Below are positions 4,858 to 5,224 of a stretch of 5,224 bases of DNA, in pieces (positions within the stretch are counted from its first letter, which is position 1; the number at the start of each line of letters is the position of its first letter). The stretch spans positions 1 to 5,224 of the forward strand of contig JAQBZT010000212.1 in the NCBI GenBank assembly GCA_027622355.1, in the 5' to 3' direction. The notes beneath the pieces were generated by a model. That model saw only the letters and a list, made by a program, of their open reading frames with translations. It searched no databases and had not been told where the DNA came from. The stretch comes from a bacterium (GTDB taxonomy: Bacteria > UBA8248). Position numbers and translations under genes: made by a program.

Positions 4858-5224
4858 CAAAAAACCCCTTTCGAGTCCAGAAGGAGGGTGACGGGGCCAT
4901 CGTTGACGATTTCCACCAACATCATCTCCCCAAAACGGCCCGTCGCGGCCGGCACTTTTTTTGCCCGAATCTCTTCGACAAAAGCCTCATACAGCGCCGC
5001 CCCCCGTTCCGGGGCGGCGGCATGCGCAAAGGAGGGGCGCCGTCCCTTTCTGCAGTCTCCGTAGAGCGTAAACTGGCTGACGATCAGCATCTCCCCCCCC
5101 ACATCGAGCAAAGAGAGATTCATTTTCCCCGCCTCGTCCGGGAAAATCCGAAGGTGGGCGATCTTCTCCGCCAGGTATTTTGCATCGGCCGCGTCATCCT
5201 CATCCCCCAACCCGAGGAGCACAA
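4857..5224 (-). CDS. dtd: D-aminoacyl-tRNA deacylase, partial (N-terminus outside window)
   Basis: Dtd hydrolyses D-amino acids (D-Tyr and others) and glycine wrongly attached to tRNA, a chirality proofreading step in the cytoplasm. About 121 residues are present; the family is about 145-150, so roughly 25 N-terminal residues lie beyond the right edge. The visible part opens in LLGLGDEDD, continues with KYLAEKIAHLRIF, then has the active-site signature SQFTLYGDCRKGRRPSF and ends with NDGPVTLLLDS. That last segment carries the Gly-cisPro motif that excludes L-aminoacyl-tRNA. One minor departure is Cys in DCRKGRRPS, where many members have Thr. The first in-frame GTG near 5222 is internal and not the true start. 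The stop TGA (4857-4859) overlaps the next gene's ATG by one base. It is the first visible gene of the operon, whose promoter is outside the window. Confidence 0.95.
   Translation of the reverse strand, partial: VLLGLGDEDDAADAKYLAEKIAHLRIFPDEAGKMNLSLLDVGGEMLIVSQFTLYGDCRKGRRPSFAHAAAPERGAALYEAFVEEIRAKKVPAATGRFGEMMLVEIVNDGPVTLLLDSKGVF

Overview
This is a compact, GC-rich bacterial chromosomal segment. Coding third positions are mostly G or C, genes are packed on both strands, and the starts include GTG as well as ATG. Nothing in it is phage, transposon, CRISPR, rRNA or tRNA. The gene content (a TatD–radical SAM fusion, a Dtd–TIGR02757–PrmA cluster, a shortened DnaJ) suggests an uncultured or delta-proteobacterium-like Gram-negative lineage. 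The taxon cannot be fixed from this sequence alone.

Layout. (1) 1–1439, plus strand: a TatD-type metal-dependent nuclease fused to a C-terminal radical SAM domain. Its reading frame stays open to the left window edge. (2) 1449–2459, minus strand, convergent with the first gene: a 265-residue DnaJ-type co-chaperone carrying half of the usual zinc-finger domain, followed by a probable 68-residue protein of unknown function with a well-placed ribosome binding site. (3) 2460–2714: an AT-rich divergent control region with a sigma70-like promoter on each strand and three copies of a short palindrome, TGCCA-n-TGGCA followed by CTACA. (4) 2715–2960, plus strand: an 81-residue ribbon-helix-helix (CopG-like) DNA-binding protein whose predicted transcription start coincides with its ATG. 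(5) 2985–3020: a bidirectional rho-independent terminator. (6) 3039–5224, minus strand: an operon read dtd (partial) – TIGR02757/DUF2400 protein – prmA, ending at that terminator.

How it fits together. The minus-strand operon on the right holds translation-related housekeeping functions: D-aminoacyl-tRNA proofreading and ribosomal protein L11 methylation, plus a conserved protein of uncertain role. The most interesting part is the centre. A small ribbon-helix-helix regulator and a J-domain co-chaperone gene are divergently transcribed, and one palindrome sits in the -35/-10 spacer of each promoter. This suggests a self-regulated switch that also controls a specialised co-chaperone. That is an inference from sequence; I do not recognise it as a described regulon.
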